NCBI GenBank assembly: GCA_046330285.1
Contig: JAXLSX010000005.1
Coordinates: 62,001-126,000, forward strand
Origin: RHKX01 sp046330285
GTDB lineage: Bacteria; Actinomycetota; Thermoleophilia; Solirubrobacterales; 70-9
Direction: 5' to 3'
DNA length: 64,000 bases
Shown: in pieces, positions 1 through 7,230 of the stretch
Numbering within the stretch: position 1 is the stretch's first letter
Layout of the letters: every line of letters starts with the position of its first letter
Position numbers and translations under genes: made by a program
Notes under the pieces: generated by a model
The model's input: only the letters and a program-made list of their open reading frames with translations
Databases searched by the model: none
Told to the model about the DNA's origin: nothing

Positions 1-2
1 CA

Positions 3-590
3 TGGTGGCGCCAGGTGGAGGGTGCCGACTGGGCGCATCCGGAAGGCCCCGGTTCGACGGTAGCCGGGAGGGAGGGCCATCCGGTCGTCCACGTCTCCTG
101 GTTCGACGCCGCTGCCTATTGCCGATGGTCAGGCACACGCCTGCCGACCGAGGCAGAGTGGGAGTACGCGGCCCGCGGGGGGTTGGCCCGGCAGCGGTTT
201 CCGTGGGGGGACGAACTCGAGCCAGACGGCCGCCACAGAATGAATGTCTTCCAGGGCCAGTTTCCCGATCTCAACACGGCGGACGACGGGTTCGCCGGAA
301 CGGCGCCGGTCGGCTCGTTCGACCCCAACGGCTTCGGCCTCTACGACATGACCGGGAATGTCTGGGAGTGGACCACCGACTGGTTCGACCCCGATTACTA
401 CTCCGCCAGCCCGTCGTCGGACCCGAAGGGACCCAAGGACGGAATGCACCGGGTCATGCGCGGCGGCTCCTACCTCTGCCACGCCTCGTACTGCAATCGG
501 TATCGCGTCGATTCACGCAGCGCGAGTGCGCCTGACAGCTCGACGGGCAACCTCGGTTTTCGGGTAGCGCGACGAATTCCCGTTCGCTGA
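3..590 (+). CDS. Formylglycine-generating enzyme (sulfatase-modifying factor), 3' part
   Basis: C-terminal 195 residues of a SUMF1/FGE-family protein; the 5' end lies outside the window (the frame is open to base 3, reading WWRQVEGADW). FGE oxidises the cysteine of the CxPSR motif of type I sulfatases to formylglycine. Visible family marks are LPTEAEWEYAARGG, GLYDMTGNVWEW and, near the end, GGSYLCHASYCNRYR followed by SSTGNLGFR. Both catalytic cysteines of genuine FGEs (the C-x4-C pair) are present. This separates it from the many FGE-fold proteins that lack them, so it is probably active. A CxPSR sulfatase is encoded at 26.1-27.6 kb. It lies just outside the putative integrative element. Function is confident; only the N-terminus is unseen. 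Confidence 0.93.
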   Translation, partial: WWRQVEGADWAHPEGPGSTVAGREGHPVVHVSWFDAAAYCRWSGTRLPTEAEWEYAARGGLARQRFPWGDELEPDGRHRMNVFQGQFPDLNTADDGFAGTAPVGSFDPNGFGLYDMTGNVWEWTTDWFDPDYYSASPSSDPKGPKDGMHRVMRGGSYLCHASYCNRYRVDSRSASAPDSSTGNLGFRVARRIPVR

Positions 591-670
591 TATGGGATCG
601 GCGCTAGTCAGGTCTGCGCCGGGAGGAGAGCCCAATGGCTCCGACCAAGCGACGGCGCTCGAGGTCGAGA

Positions 671-910
671 TCACCTGGAGCCCCCCACCCAGACGATTCC
701 GGCCGAGGCGAGTAACGCGGCCAGCCACAGCGATTTCTTGACGCCCCCGATGTCGTGGCGGCTGTAGGGGTCAGCCAAGGCGAAGAAGATCCAGGCGATG
801 ATGGCGATGAGGATGACGATGCCGATGATTGCGCCGAACACCTGGCCGATCCATGGTGCGTCTTGAAACGGCCCATTTATGGCCGGGGCAAGACTGCAGG
901 TCACATCCAC
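671..910 (-). CDS. Small two-helix membrane protein, PLDc_N-like
   Basis: A 79-aa protein from a GTG start, preceded by an A/G-rich stretch (GAAGAAGA). It has two hydrophobic segments, at about residues 24-45 (VFGAIIGIVILIAIIAW) and 60-76 (SLWLAALLASAGIVWV). They are joined by a short polar loop with DPYSRHDIGGVKK. The helix-loop-helix pattern resembles the PLDc_N / cardiolipin-synthase N-terminal membrane module, without any phospholipase domain. No function is assigned. It sits between the FGE gene and the integrase, just outside the left att-like repeat, so it is probably chromosomal. Overlapping frames here look like noise; this one is chosen for its membrane-protein pattern. A second in-frame GTG six bases downstream is an alternative start. 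Confidence 0.5.
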   Translation of the reverse strand: MDVTCSLAPAINGPFQDAPWIGQVFGAIIGIVILIAIIAWIFFALADPYSRHDIGGVKKSLWLAALLASAGIVWVGGSR

Positions 911-1017
911 TCTTCTTCGAGACGCCGGTAACAGGGGGACATGCCGAGATCGTCCTCCTGCTATGCCCCGATGCCATCAGGGGGTAAGCACTGATCCGAA
1001 CGAAGGGCGGCGCTCGG

Positions 1018-2754
1018 CTACGCGGTCAAGTGCACTCGCTCGACGATCCGTGCGTCGTAGCGAGAAACGAATCGGGTCCCCGCTATGTTCGTCACTACCA
1101 CGCTCGAGCCCTCCGCCAGGAGGGTTTTCGCGTTCTGGAAGGCCTCAGCAACGGCCTCCGAGACAGTCGCCGTGATCTCGACGCGCGACTCCCGCTTGTC
1201 GTAGACGATCTGAAGGTCGAAGGACTCGAAGACCTGGCGCTTGACTTGCGGAGATGCGGTCCTGAGGGCTTCGGTGAGGTCAGGCAGGCGATCGAGCTGG
1301 CTGAGCAGCTCCTCATCTTCCGCCTCGCCGTCCTCGCCACCGATCCCGGCGAGCGCATCCTCCAGCGCTTCCTTCTGCTCGCGAAGCTCGCCGATCCGCT
1401 CCGAGACGAGCTTCGGCTCGATCCCTTCCTCCAGGGCGACGACCTGAGCCTTGATCTTCCGGTCGAGGTCGGAGATCTGCTGGCGGATTCGCGTTCCGGC
1501 GAGCTTTCCGCTGCGCTTCTGCTCGCGGCTCTGGGCGCGCAGCTGCTTCGCGAGCTTCTCGAGCCGCATTGGGCCGAAGATCCGCTGCTCGAAGAACCTC
1601 AGGACCAGCCGCTCGAGCCAGTCCTCACGCACCGAAACCGTCTTGGGTCCGCCGTGGGCTTCCTGGGCGGCCGTATCGCCGTATGTGCATGCATAGCCGC
1701 ACGCGTAGTAGTGGTGGCCCTTGCGGGCCTTCCCGTGCATCGACAGGGGCTGATGGCCGGCCGAGCAGCGGACCATCCCCGAGAACAAGTAGCTGCGCTT
1801 CGCTCCGGCCGATGATGAGGAGCGGACGGTCCTGTCGAACCGGGCCTGCGCGGCCTCGTAGACCTCGTCGGCGACGAGCGGCAGGTGGGCGTCTTCGGAG
1901 ACGACCCACTCCTCGCGGGCGCGGGTGCGGGCACCGCCACCAGCCTGCTTAGCCTCGGTGAAGTCGAGGCGGTTCCAGACGATCCGGCCCGTGTAGACGG
2001 GGTTGCGGAGCATCGCCCGGACCGAGCTTGCCGCCCAGTGGCCGAGGACGTTTCGCGAGGAGTCGACGTGGGAGGGGGAGGGAGGACCGCCGGGGCGGTT
2101 CAGGTGCTCGGCGATCGCCTTCGGGGTCAGCTTGGACGTGACGAAGAGGTCGAAGATCTCGGCGATCACCTTCGCCTCGGCGGGCTCGGGCTCCAAGGTG
2201 ACGCGGTGCTTGTCGCGGTTGCCCTGGTGGCCCTTCGGCATCTCCTGAAGATGGCGGCGGTAGCCGTAGGGGGCGCGACCGCCGGCCCGGTAGCCCTGCT
2301 CAGATGCCTCGCGCATCCCGCGCTTGGTCTCGCGGGAGAGTTTCGTTCGCTCGAATTCGTCCCAGAGCTGCTGCATTCCGATCATCAGCCCGCCCTCGGG
2401 GGTGTCGGGATCGCCGCCGCCCATCGCGTAGTGGATCGGGACCCCGACCTTGCGGAGTTCGCGCTCGAAGAGTGCAGCGTGGAGACGATCGCGGGCAAGG
2501 CGGGAGGTCTGGTAGATCACGACGGCGTCGAAGCGGCGGCCATCCTGGTCGCGGGCCTCGGCGGTCAGCGCCGTCCAACCCGGACGCTCGGCCTTGGCGC
2601 CCGACTCCTGGTCGGTGAACTCGCAGGTGACCTTGCCGCCGAGATCGGCGACCTTGCGCTCGCAGGCCTTGCGCTGGCTCGGGAACGAGAGCGCCGGGTC
2701 CTGCTTGTCGGTCGTCGACAGGCGGCCGTAGAAGGCGAAGCGCTTCGGGCTCAC
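1018..2754 (-). CDS. Large serine recombinase (site-specific integrase)
   Basis: A 578-aa resolvase/invertase-family recombinase. The N-terminal catalytic domain (about 1-155) begins FAFYGRLSTTDKQ, with the nucleophilic serine in RLS, and has the usual YQTSRLARDR and EFERTKLSRETKRGM motifs. A Recombinase domain follows (about 165-290, with the RNPVYTGRI motif). Next come a zinc-ribbon-like stretch (GMVRCSAGHQP, YYACG, CTYG) and a long coiled coil (about 395-470). This layout is typical of integrases that insert phages and islands. GTG at 2754 is preferred over the TTG one codon upstream, because the preceding gene ends in a GTGA overlap with it. The last 20 or so codons form the left copy of the repeat that also bounds the element on the right, which ties this enzyme to that element. 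Confidence 0.93.
   Translation of the reverse strand: MSPKRFAFYGRLSTTDKQDPALSFPSQRKACERKVADLGGKVTCEFTDQESGAKAERPGWTALTAEARDQDGRRFDAVVIYQTSRLARDRLHAALFERELRKVGVPIHYAMGGGDPDTPEGGLMIGMQQLWDEFERTKLSRETKRGMREASEQGYRAGGRAPYGYRRHLQEMPKGHQGNRDKHRVTLEPEPAEAKVIAEIFDLFVTSKLTPKAIAEHLNRPGGPPSPSHVDSSRNVLGHWAASSVRAMLRNPVYTGRIVWNRLDFTEAKQAGGGARTRAREEWVVSEDAHLPLVADEVYEAAQARFDRTVRSSSSAGAKRSYLFSGMVRCSAGHQPLSMHGKARKGHHYYACGYACTYGDTAAQEAHGGPKTVSVREDWLERLVLRFFEQRIFGPMRLEKLAKQLRAQSREQKRSGKLAGTRIRQQISDLDRKIKAQVVALEEGIEPKLVSERIGELREQKEALEDALAGIGGEDGEAEDEELLSQLDRLPDLTEALRTASPQVKRQVFESFDLQIVYDKRESRVEITATVSEAVAEAFQNAKTLLAEGSSVVVTNIAGTRFVSRYDARIVERVHLTA
1034..1086. repeat. Left att-like direct repeat, inside the integrase 3' end
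   Basis: A 53-bp sequence running from ACTCGCTCGACG to CCCCGCTAT. It matches 18343-18395 at 50 of 53 positions and is partly matched at 17076-17124. It contains a hairpin: CTCGCT and CGACG pair with CGTCG and AGCGAG around an ATCCGTG loop, with one bulged base. On the minus strand it encodes the integrase residues IAGTRFVSRYDARIVER. Homology stops abruptly on both sides, as expected for an attachment-site core rather than a duplicated gene. Confidence 0.7.
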
Positions 2755-2975
2755 CAAACCACCCCCACGGAGCTGATCGGGGCGGCGGCGACGATCCGCT
2801 CGGCCCTGATCGTGTCGGGGATGGCACCGATCTCGACGAGGTGGCGGACGAGCGCGGCGCGAGCCGCGCCCTCATCGCGGCGATGGACGATGAACACCGG
2901 TCCCTCGATCGCCTCGAGGTCGATCGACCACGCGGATGCGCTCGGGGTGGGGACTTGGCGATCGCTGTCAACCAT
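2751..2975 (-). CDS. Small protein coupled to the integrase
   Basis: A 74-aa reading frame beginning MVDSDRQVPTPS and ending VGVVW. Its stop overlaps the integrase start in a GTGA tetranucleotide, so the two are probably translationally coupled. The middle (IDLEAIEGPVFIVHRRDEGAARAALVRHLVEIG) predicts a beta strand followed by a basic amphipathic helix. No family is recognised. Position directly ahead of an integrase is where excisionases or recombination directionality factors often lie, but nothing in the sequence proves that role. A longer upstream extension to 3077 is serine/arginine-rich and looks like noise. Confidence 0.55.
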   Translation of the reverse strand: MVDSDRQVPTPSASAWSIDLEAIEGPVFIVHRRDEGAARAALVRHLVEIGAIPDTIRAERIVAAAPISSVGVVW

Positions 2976-3033
2976 GGGCGAAACCGCCGAGAAAATCACG
3001 CCGAATTCGCTTGCACAAGTCCGACGTGACGAC

Positions 3034-4323
3034 CTACTTGTCCTCGAGCTCCTCCGGATCCGGGAGGACGCCGACATCCTCCGGCAGGGGCTCGCCGGGA
3101 CGGAAGATCTTGTTGGGCGTCCACAACGCCTTCGAAACGTTCACGAATCCCATCCCGACTGCGCGCTTGAGGTAACGGGACGCAGTGGTGCGATCGCGGC
3201 CCATCCTTTCGGCGACTGCCCGAGTCGAGACTTCCGCAGCGGAGTTCTCGGCGTCCAGCAGCTCGACGACCTCGGTAACCCTGCGGACGGCATCGGGAAC
3301 CGTCCGCCCGGAGGCATCGGCCAAGAGCCTCGAGACGAGGCCGTGGATCGCCGCATAATCCGCGACCTCCGCCACGATCTCGCCCTCGGCGTTGATCTTG
3401 CGGTTCCGATGGTGAATCAGCGCGTGCGTCTTGATCAGCCCCAGCAGGGCACCGAAATCCCTACGCATCCGTACGGCGCGGTTGTCGGCCAGCTCCGCCA
3501 GATCCAGCGCATAGGGAATAACGACGGAATGGGGCTCGAGCGCGAGCAACCGATCAATCGCGTGGAAGCGGCCCAGGTCCGGGACAGATACGGCCCCGGT
3601 CGCATCGAGAGCCGCGACTATCAGGATCTCCCTGGTGATCTTCGGGCTGTCGTCGATCGACACCGAGATCATCCGGGTCGACAGCTCGTAGTCGATCCTG
3701 CCCGCCGTCGAGAAGATCAGCCCGGTGGGACCCTCCTTGTCGATCTTCAGCGTCCCCTTGTTCTCCCAGTCGGTCACCTCGTAGGTGATCCGTCCCTCGC
3801 TGAGCAGCGACCTGACGAGGTAGGTGGTGAAATCGCTCGCGATTCCCTCGCCCTCGTAGACGACGAGGATCCGGTGGCGGAGATCCTCGTCAGAGTAGAT
3901 CAGCGCCTTCGGGCTGCTCGCGGTGAGTACGTAGTGGGCTTCGGGGGCGGCGAACTCCAGCGCCTGCCTGATTGCATAGCTCTTGCCAGCCGAGGACTCG
4001 CCCCGCAGCACCACGGACACAGGCTTGTCGAGGTGGCGGGAGTACAGCGACAGCACCGCCAACTTCACGGGGTCGGTGGGACCGGCGTAGCGTCCCTCGA
4101 GAGCGCGGTCGACCTCCCGAAGGAAGTCGACCGTCTCCAGGAGGTCGCCTGCGGCGTTCTCCAGCTCCTCCCGACTGTGCTGTTCGCCCTCGTCGGGATC
4201 GGGCGCCTCGCGCTGCTCGCCGGAATCCTCGTCAGGTTCCTCGATCGGATCGGGGAATTCGATGACCTCGGGATCGTTGGGGAACCTGAGAAGTCCCCGG
4301 TACTCATCGGGACGGTGGTTCAT
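3034..4323 (-). CDS. Mobile-element P-loop ATPase with C-terminal winged helix
   Basis: A 429-aa protein. The first 55 residues are acidic and disordered-looking. A P-loop NTPase core follows: Walker A GESSAGKS (about 108-115), a Walker-B-like strand RILVVYEGEG (151-160), and a sensor-like TGLIFSTAG. The C-terminal part (about 340-390, STRAVAERMGRDRTTASRYLKRAVGMGFV) reads as a winged-helix DNA-binding domain. Such ATPases occur beside integrases in actinobacterial and phage-like elements and are thought to act as replication or helicase-loader factors; the exact role here is inferred. The start has a strong AGGAGGT ribosome site, which overlaps the stop of the small ORF upstream. It probably belongs to one leftward operon: small ORF, ATPase, 74-aa protein, integrase. 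Confidence 0.75.
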   Translation of the reverse strand: MNHRPDEYRGLLRFPNDPEVIEFPDPIEEPDEDSGEQREAPDPDEGEQHSREELENAAGDLLETVDFLREVDRALEGRYAGPTDPVKLAVLSLYSRHLDKPVSVVLRGESSAGKSYAIRQALEFAAPEAHYVLTASSPKALIYSDEDLRHRILVVYEGEGIASDFTTYLVRSLLSEGRITYEVTDWENKGTLKIDKEGPTGLIFSTAGRIDYELSTRMISVSIDDSPKITREILIVAALDATGAVSVPDLGRFHAIDRLLALEPHSVVIPYALDLAELADNRAVRMRRDFGALLGLIKTHALIHHRNRKINAEGEIVAEVADYAAIHGLVSRLLADASGRTVPDAVRRVTEVVELLDAENSAAEVSTRAVAERMGRDRTTASRYLKRAVGMGFVNVSKALWTPNKIFRPGEPLPEDVGVLPDPEELEDK

Positions 4324-4328
4324 GATCG

Positions 4329-4457
4329 CTACCTCCTAGTCCGGAGGAGCTCGAGCAGGGCGGTCCGCTGGCTGGACGCGAGAGCCGCCGACGGATCGAT
4401 CCGGATTACGCCCTGGACCTTCACCGCCTTCGCCTTCTCGTCCATATTCCTACGCAT
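4329..4457 (-). CDS. Short ORF leading the ATPase-integrase operon
   Basis: A 42-aa frame, MRRNMDEKAKAV to LLELLRTRR. It is preceded by a GAGGAG purine run about 11 bases from ATG, and its stop lies within the AGGAGGTAG that is also the ribosome site of the ATPase gene. The overlap implies that translating this frame affects initiation of the ATPase. The composition (basic start, then an amphipathic helix rich in A, L, R) is compatible with a small protein. It may instead be only a leader peptide. No homologue is recognised. Real translation is plausible but unproven. Confidence 0.42.
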   Translation of the reverse strand: MRRNMDEKAKAVKVQGVIRIDPSAALASSQRTALLELLRTRR

Positions 4458-4722
4458 CGCCACGCTCGCTCCTCGATTTGATCCGGCCGGATGACCCGGA
4501 CGGGGCGAGGAGAATGGGGCAAGAGGAAGGGGTCGGGGGAAAGTGCTAGCTCGACTAACGTTTCCCCGGCGGAATCGCGTGTTGCTGAAATGCCATGAGG
4601 TCCGCCGGCCGAGCAGACGACGCGCTGCCCAGTTTCCTACCTACGGTCGATGGAGAGGTTCCGAATCGGCCGCTGCGATTGAAGAGGCGTTGACGAATCC
4701 AGGGCAGGCCTTCATCCCGGGA

Positions 4723-4774
4723 TGTGCGCGCACACCTGCACCGATGGTCGGTGTCGTGCGACTGTGCGCGCACG
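4723..4774. promoter_or_regulatory. Twin palindromes upstream of the integrase operon
   Basis: TGTGCGCGCACA (4723-4734, perfect palindrome) recurs as TGTGCGCGCACG (4763-4774, one mismatch), with centres exactly 40 bp apart. Midway lies another inverted repeat, CACCGA-TGG-TCGGTG (4739-4753). These lie in the gene-free stretch 4458-4790, upstream of the leftward ATPase-integrase operon and just past the stop of the gene ending at 4791. The helically phased pair looks like an operator for a dimeric repressor. The central inverted repeat could alternatively serve as a terminator for the upstream gene. Nothing else is recognised in 4458-4722. Confidence 0.45.
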
Positions 4775-4790
4775 CCAGGTGGGGTAGGGG

Positions 4791-5495
4791 CTAGACCGAA
4801 GCCTTGCTCGGGCGCTCTTCTCGAACCTTGTCAGGTGAGATTGCCTTCATTCGCTTCCAAGCGCTCACGAGGCTCGAATGGAAGGTCTCGAAGGCGACCG
4901 GCGCCTCTTTCGAGACATCCCGGTAGATCTGGGCGGGCTCTTCTCCCGCGTTCCATCGCTGAAACCACGCAATCGCAGCCGAGGCCCGCGGGCTCGGGTC
5001 CCAGCGCTGTTTACCCGCCTTGCCCCAAGCTTCTTCAGCCGGCCCCGGCCGGTTCTCGGATTTGACCCATTTGCAGATTGCATTGCGCCGGGCTGGTGTC
5101 AGCGGACGCGGGATGTGAACCACGTATTCGAGTTCCGTCACCTCAACCGCCAGGTAGTCGGTGTCGACTGATACTGGGTCCTGCAGCGCCAGGTAGAGAG
5201 CTGCGGCGGTCGTGATGCCCCAGTCCTTTGCGAATTCCCTCGCTGGGGCGTTCGCGCTCGCCCTCGGGTCCGCGATTGCCGCCTCGATGAGGTGCGGTGA
5301 TGCTTCCTCGACTCCTCCGAGCTTGTAGTCCCCGCGGAGCCCCTCTAGAGCTTCGGGAAATGCAGGATGGTGCTGGACGAAAGCCAAATGCTCCCGTTCG
5401 TGCTCATCTTCGAGCTCGACGCGGATCCAGTCGACGTCCTTGAGGATCGGAGCCAGCCGCGGTGGCGGATCTCCCCAGCGGCGGGCGGCGCTCAT
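4791..5495 (-). CDS. Hypothetical protein in the XRE operon
   Basis: A 234-aa soluble protein with no family I recognise. The N-terminal half is acidic and carries WIRVELEDEHEREHLAFVQ, a His/Glu-rich helix. The C-terminal third has helical, Trp-rich stretches (ASAAIAWFQRWNAGEEPAQI, FHSSLVSAWKRMKAI). Its ATG overlaps the stop of the XRE-regulator gene by four bases (ATGA), so the two form an operon. Regulator plus partner resembles toxin-antitoxin or stress-regulator pairs of the HigBA type. The His/Glu helix could hint at a metal site, but it does not match the zinc-peptidase motif of ImmA-like proteins. Function unknown. Confidence 0.7.
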   Translation of the reverse strand: MSAARRWGDPPPRLAPILKDVDWIRVELEDEHEREHLAFVQHHPAFPEALEGLRGDYKLGGVEEASPHLIEAAIADPRASANAPAREFAKDWGITTAAALYLALQDPVSVDTDYLAVEVTELEYVVHIPRPLTPARRNAICKWVKSENRPGPAEEAWGKAGKQRWDPSPRASAAIAWFQRWNAGEEPAQIYRDVSKEAPVAFETFHSSLVSAWKRMKAISPDKVREERPSKASV

Positions 5496-5728
5496 AGATC
5501 CTCAACCAGTTTGGTCAACTTGACGTCCAGAGCGTCGGCAATCCGCTTCGCCGTCGTCAGCGTCGGGGAGTGGAAGCCCCGCTCGAGCTCACCCAGGTAC
5601 TTGCCGTCCGGGTTGCCCATCCGCTCTCCGAGTTGTTCGAGCGTCAATCCCTGCTCCTCCCGTTCAGCCCGGACCGCCTCGCCGAAGAGCTTCGCAACCG
5701 GCTCAGGGTCGCGACGGTACCGAGGCAC
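5492..5728 (-). CDS. XRE-family transcriptional regulator
   Basis: A 78-aa single-domain helix-turn-helix protein with a GTG start. The HTH spans about residues 16-75: FGEAVRAEREEQGLTLEQLGER is helices 1-2, and the recognition region YLGELERGFHSPTLTTAKRIADAL is the standard XRE/Cro signature. It is cotranscribed with the 234-aa gene (ATGA overlap). It diverges from the DUF429 gene across 54 bp that contain the palindrome GACATGTC (5749-5756). The same octamer lies between the -35 and -10 of the 6835-7104 gene, so autoregulation and control of nearby island genes are plausible, though inferred. Confidence 0.88.
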   Translation of the reverse strand: MPRYRRDPEPVAKLFGEAVRAEREEQGLTLEQLGERMGNPDGKYLGELERGFHSPTLTTAKRIADALDVKLTKLVEDL

Positions 5729-5748
5729 GGGGGAAGCTCGTGAGGCAG

Positions 5749-5756
5749 GACATGTC
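5749..5756. promoter_or_regulatory. Candidate XRE operator GACATGTC
   Basis: A perfect 8-bp palindrome in the 54-bp divergent region between the XRE gene and the DUF429 gene. The related GATATGTC is at 5795-5802, and a second copy of GACATGTC is at 7126-7133 in another promoter of the island. The octamer also occurs inside a coding region near 52.03 kb, so chance is not excluded. Confidence 0.35.
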
Positions 5757-5782
5757 TCCCCCAGCGTCGAAGAGCCGCGACG

Positions 5783-6589
5783 ATGCCACCACCAGATATG
5801 TCTAGTTCTGGCGACGGTGGGGAGGCGCGAGTCCTCGGTCTCGACCTCGCTGGCGTGACCGGATCGACCGGCTACGCGGTCCTAGAGGGCGCCCAGAACC
5901 CGACCCTGACCAAGGCAGGTGTCCTACCGCTGGCGAAGACCCCCGTTGCAGCGGAGGATGATCTCCTACAGCTCATCGATGACGTCGCGCCGACGAGAAT
6001 CGCGATCGATGCGCCGCTGACGTTGCCACCTTGTCTGACCTGCCCGCCCTACTGCCGGGGACCAGGCGCGGGATGCGAGCTCGAGGCTTCCAGGTCGATG
6101 TGGGAGGTCGGGTCAAACCCGGTGATCCGACGCCAGTGCGAGCTCAAGCTGAAGGAGCTCATCCCCGGCTCGGATCCGAAGCCGACGATGGGGCTCGGCG
6201 TCATCACCGCCCGAGCAGTCGCTTTGATGCGGAAGCTCGAGACACGGGGCATCCCGCCGGCATCGGCTTCCCGCGGTGAGGTGTTGGAGGTCTATCCGGC
6301 CGCGACGCTCCTGCGCCTCGGACATCACGATCGACCGCCGCGAGAGGCACCAGCAGACACGAAGGCTGTGTTCTACGAATCGGTGATAGGCGCTCTTCCG
6401 TCTGTCGTCTCCGCCGAGCTATCGGCGATCTGCACTGGGAGCGACGACGCATTCGACGCCTTCCTCAGCGCCTACACGGCTTGGCTGTATCCGGGTGGCC
6501 TTGAGCACCCCCCTGCCGACTTCAACGTTGCGAGCGGGTGGATCTGGTTCCCTCGGCCTGCCGAGCCCGCCTCCGTACTCTCGGCCTGA
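5783..6589 (+). CDS. DUF429 family protein (predicted RNase-H-fold nuclease)
   Basis: A 268-aa protein. DUF429 marks are the first strand VLGLDLAGV (about 16-25), RIAIDAPL (about 72-79), EVYPAA (about 171-176) and the C-terminal acidic motif DDAFDAFLSAYTAW (about 220-234). The aspartates in these strands match the RNase-H-like active-site plan predicted for this family. A cysteine cluster, CLTCPPYCRGPGAGC (about 83-97), follows the second strand and may bind metal. Family members often travel with mobile or defence DNA, but the substrate is unknown. It is transcribed divergently from the XRE operon. An internal ATG five codons downstream (5798) is an alternative start. Confidence 0.8.
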   Translation: MPPPDMSSSGDGGEARVLGLDLAGVTGSTGYAVLEGAQNPTLTKAGVLPLAKTPVAAEDDLLQLIDDVAPTRIAIDAPLTLPPCLTCPPYCRGPGAGCELEASRSMWEVGSNPVIRRQCELKLKELIPGSDPKPTMGLGVITARAVALMRKLETRGIPPASASRGEVLEVYPAATLLRLGHHDRPPREAPADTKAVFYESVIGALPSVVSAELSAICTGSDDAFDAFLSAYTAWLYPGGLEHPPADFNVASGWIWFPRPAEPASVLSA

Positions 6590-6599
6590 AATCGGCGTG

Positions 6600-6619
6600 C
6601 CGTGGTACTTCCGTGGTAC
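6600..6619. repeat. Tandem CCGTGGTAC repeat
   Basis: CCGTGGTAC occurs at 6600-6608 and again at 6611-6619, an 11-bp period (one helical turn), just after the DUF429 stop. The surrounding 6590-6834 contains short CGAGGA-rich imperfect repeats and no gene I can support. Possible protein-binding iterons, weak evidence. Confidence 0.3.
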
Positions 6620-6834
6620 CAACGAGGGACCGACGAGGAAGGACCAGCGAGGAACTCATAGGACTCGGACGCGGGCTCCCGCTTGGGACTCGTTCCGATC
6701 TGCCTCCTTGGGGACTGAAAACCGTCGAGGCGACGGAAGGCTCTCCCTCGGGTTCGGCAACCCCGACCGGTACTGACCCCTTCGCTGGTATCCCAGAATC
6801 CGAGGGAAGGCCGCGGGGAGCCTCGGAAACCCGT

Positions 6835-7104
6835 CTACGCGTCGGGGAGGGGCGGCAGCGGCACCAGGCGGTAGACGAAGCGGTCCCCGCCACCGTCGAC
6901 GTGGACGAAGCCCTCGTCCAGGTACTCGACGCAGCGGATCCAGGTTCCGGAGCCGCCGGAGGAGCAGATGTAGGCGCCGTCATCGAGTCGCACGAACTCG
7001 TCCCGTCGGCAACGCGCCTCCTCGATCCAAGTTCCGTCGTCCGTGCGGAACTCGAGCAGGAATTGGTCGGGCATCTCGACGTCGCGGTACTGCTTGCCGC
7101 TCAT
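6835..7104 (-). CDS. Hypothetical small protein
   Basis: An 89-aa protein starting MSGKQYRDVEMPDQF. It is acidic and rich in aromatic residues, with alternating beta-strand-like segments (FLLEFRTDDGTWIEEARC, GTWIRCVEYLDEGFVHVDG). The pattern suggests a small all-beta fold; no family is recognised. The ATG at 7104 is favoured because a plausible promoter (TTGACG, 18 bp, TTGGAT) ends six bases before it, giving a leaderless message. Extending upstream would need a TTG that is itself the -35 element. It lies antisense to the upstream part of an open frame that joins the methyltransferase, which argues that the methyltransferase starts downstream of here. Confidence 0.55.
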   Translation of the reverse strand: MSGKQYRDVEMPDQFLLEFRTDDGTWIEEARCRRDEFVRLDDGAYICSSGGSGTWIRCVEYLDEGFVHVDGGGDRFVYRLVPLPPLPDA

Positions 7105-7110
7105 CGCACG

Positions 7111-7140
7111 ATCCAAGCAGTACCAGACATGTCGCGTCAA
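7111..7140 (-). promoter_or_regulatory. Promoter of the 89-aa gene with embedded GACATGTC
   Basis: Minus strand: -35 TTGACG (7140-7135), 18-bp spacer, -10 TTGGAT (7116-7111), then six bases to ATG. The palindrome GACATGTC (7126-7133) fills the middle of the spacer, a classic repressor position, and matches the octamer beside the XRE gene. Confidence 0.45.
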
Positions 7141-7230
7141 GTGAGCATGATGTGCCCGGTCGGCGATGGGATGGTCGGGGACTCAAACCCGCATCGGGTC
7201 GCATCAATCCCTGGCGGGGTTCTTGTCGAT

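Noticed and set aside
1885..4494. 869-aa open frame on the plus strand
   Set aside because: Antisense shadow of the integrase and ATPase genes; no domain, biased composition. High GC makes such frames common.
7160..7200. tRNA/tmRNA-like T-arm on the minus strand (GCGGGTTTGAGTCCCCG)
   Set aside because: Only three stem pairs form, and no acceptor or anticodon stem of the right spacing is found; at most a 3'-end fragment.
6538..7230. N-terminal extension of the methyltransferase to 6538
   Set aside because: Overlaps the DUF429 end and the oppositely oriented 89-aa gene and its promoter; the extra 231 residues look non-coding (long Gly/Arg/Ser runs, no domain).
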